From positions 1 to 42,516 of the forward strand of contig CALWCO010000009.1 of NCBI GenBank assembly GCA_944376455.1: a stretch of 42,516 bases of DNA, in the 5' to 3' direction. Below the pieces are notes generated by a model. The model was not told where the DNA came from. It ran no database searches and saw only the letters and a program-made list of their open reading frames with translations. Of this stretch, positions 42,441-42,516 are shown piece after piece (positions within the stretch are counted from its first letter, which is position 1; every line of letters starts with the position of its first letter). The DNA is from an uncultured Clostridia bacterium (GTDB lineage Bacteria; Bacillota; Clostridia; Christensenellales; Borkfalkiaceae). Made by a program: the position numbers and the translations under genes.

Positions 42441-42516
42441 TGAAGCGAACCCCAAAGATTGGACAAAAATTTAATTAAATTGTTTGGTGATGAGTTCGGT
42501 ATTGTACCGGACTCAT
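42441..42516. mobile_element. Probable terminus of an IS3-family-like insertion sequence
   Basis: From 42441 the sequence reads TGAAGCGAACCCCAAAGATT and GGACA, like the TG-starting ends of IS150-type elements. A dyad ATGAGTTCGGTA-TTG-TACCGGACTCAT lies at 42490-42516. The transposase would lie beyond the window. It resembles the left-edge sequence in opposite orientation. Confidence 0.45.

Overview
The window looks like a chromosomal piece of a fermentative, anaerobic Firmicute of the class Clostridia, probably a gut organism. Evidence is the pyruvate formate-lyase locus, a cysteine T-box leader, a DeoR-type regulator, an L33 protein with two CxxC pairs, many exact TTGACA-17-TATAAT promoters, GGAGG ribosome binding sites and many lipoproteins. 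I cannot name the species. Genes are moderately GC-rich and intergenic DNA is rich in palindromes. Both edges carry sequences resembling IS3-family termini, so the window may be an assembly piece bounded by two IS copies.

Layout. 0.2-4.0 kb: membrane and envelope genes on the minus strand (two-TM protein, cyclophilin-like lipoprotein, NlpC/P60-like hydrolase, CmpB-type membrane protein). 4.0-4.97 kb: a gene-free stretch with large palindromes. 4.97-8.7 kb: the operon rpmG-secE-nusG-rplK-rplA plus rplJ-rplL, with L1-target mimics before rplK and rplA and an L10 leader before rplJ. 8.9-14.0 kb: phospholipase C-like protein, a metallo-beta-lactamase-fold protein without metal ligands, an HtrA protease and an M18 aminopeptidase. 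14.4-16.1 kb: a DUF1275 membrane protein, an AT-rich DUF1643 gene and tRNA-Arg(CCG). 16.2-21.5 kb (plus strand): mnmA, a palindrome-rich tandem array, then pflA, a thioredoxin-like gene, and pyruvate formate-lyase split into two genes. 21.7-28 kb: zinc-ribbon membrane protein, NCS2-type permease with a long cytosolic tail, GH43 enzyme and an SH3-NlpC/P60 lipoprotein. 28.6-33.6 kb: a short alaS, a second copy of the palindrome array, and T-box-cysE-cysS. 33.7-40.6 kb: DeoR regulator, cysK, two HAD phosphatases, thioesterase, flavin-binding protein, HD protein, DUF2752 and TM2 proteins. 40.8-42.3 kb: a large lipoprotein gene broken by one frameshift.

The most interesting item is the split pyruvate formate-lyase. 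The main body (677 aa, with the Cys-Cys active site) stops exactly in the linker before the glycyl-radical domain. That domain is encoded separately (78 aa, RVSGYAV motif) behind its own consensus promoter and ribosome binding site. The two pieces together match one normal enzyme, so activity presumably needs assembly in trans.

Second is a roughly 146-bp repeat unit made of four palindromes. It occurs as two short arrays in the same orientation relative to the flanking genes, and one stem carries paired base changes. Also notable are a metallo-beta-lactamase-fold protein with every metal ligand replaced, candidate leaderless genes, and a terminator whose loop contains the next gene's -35 box.
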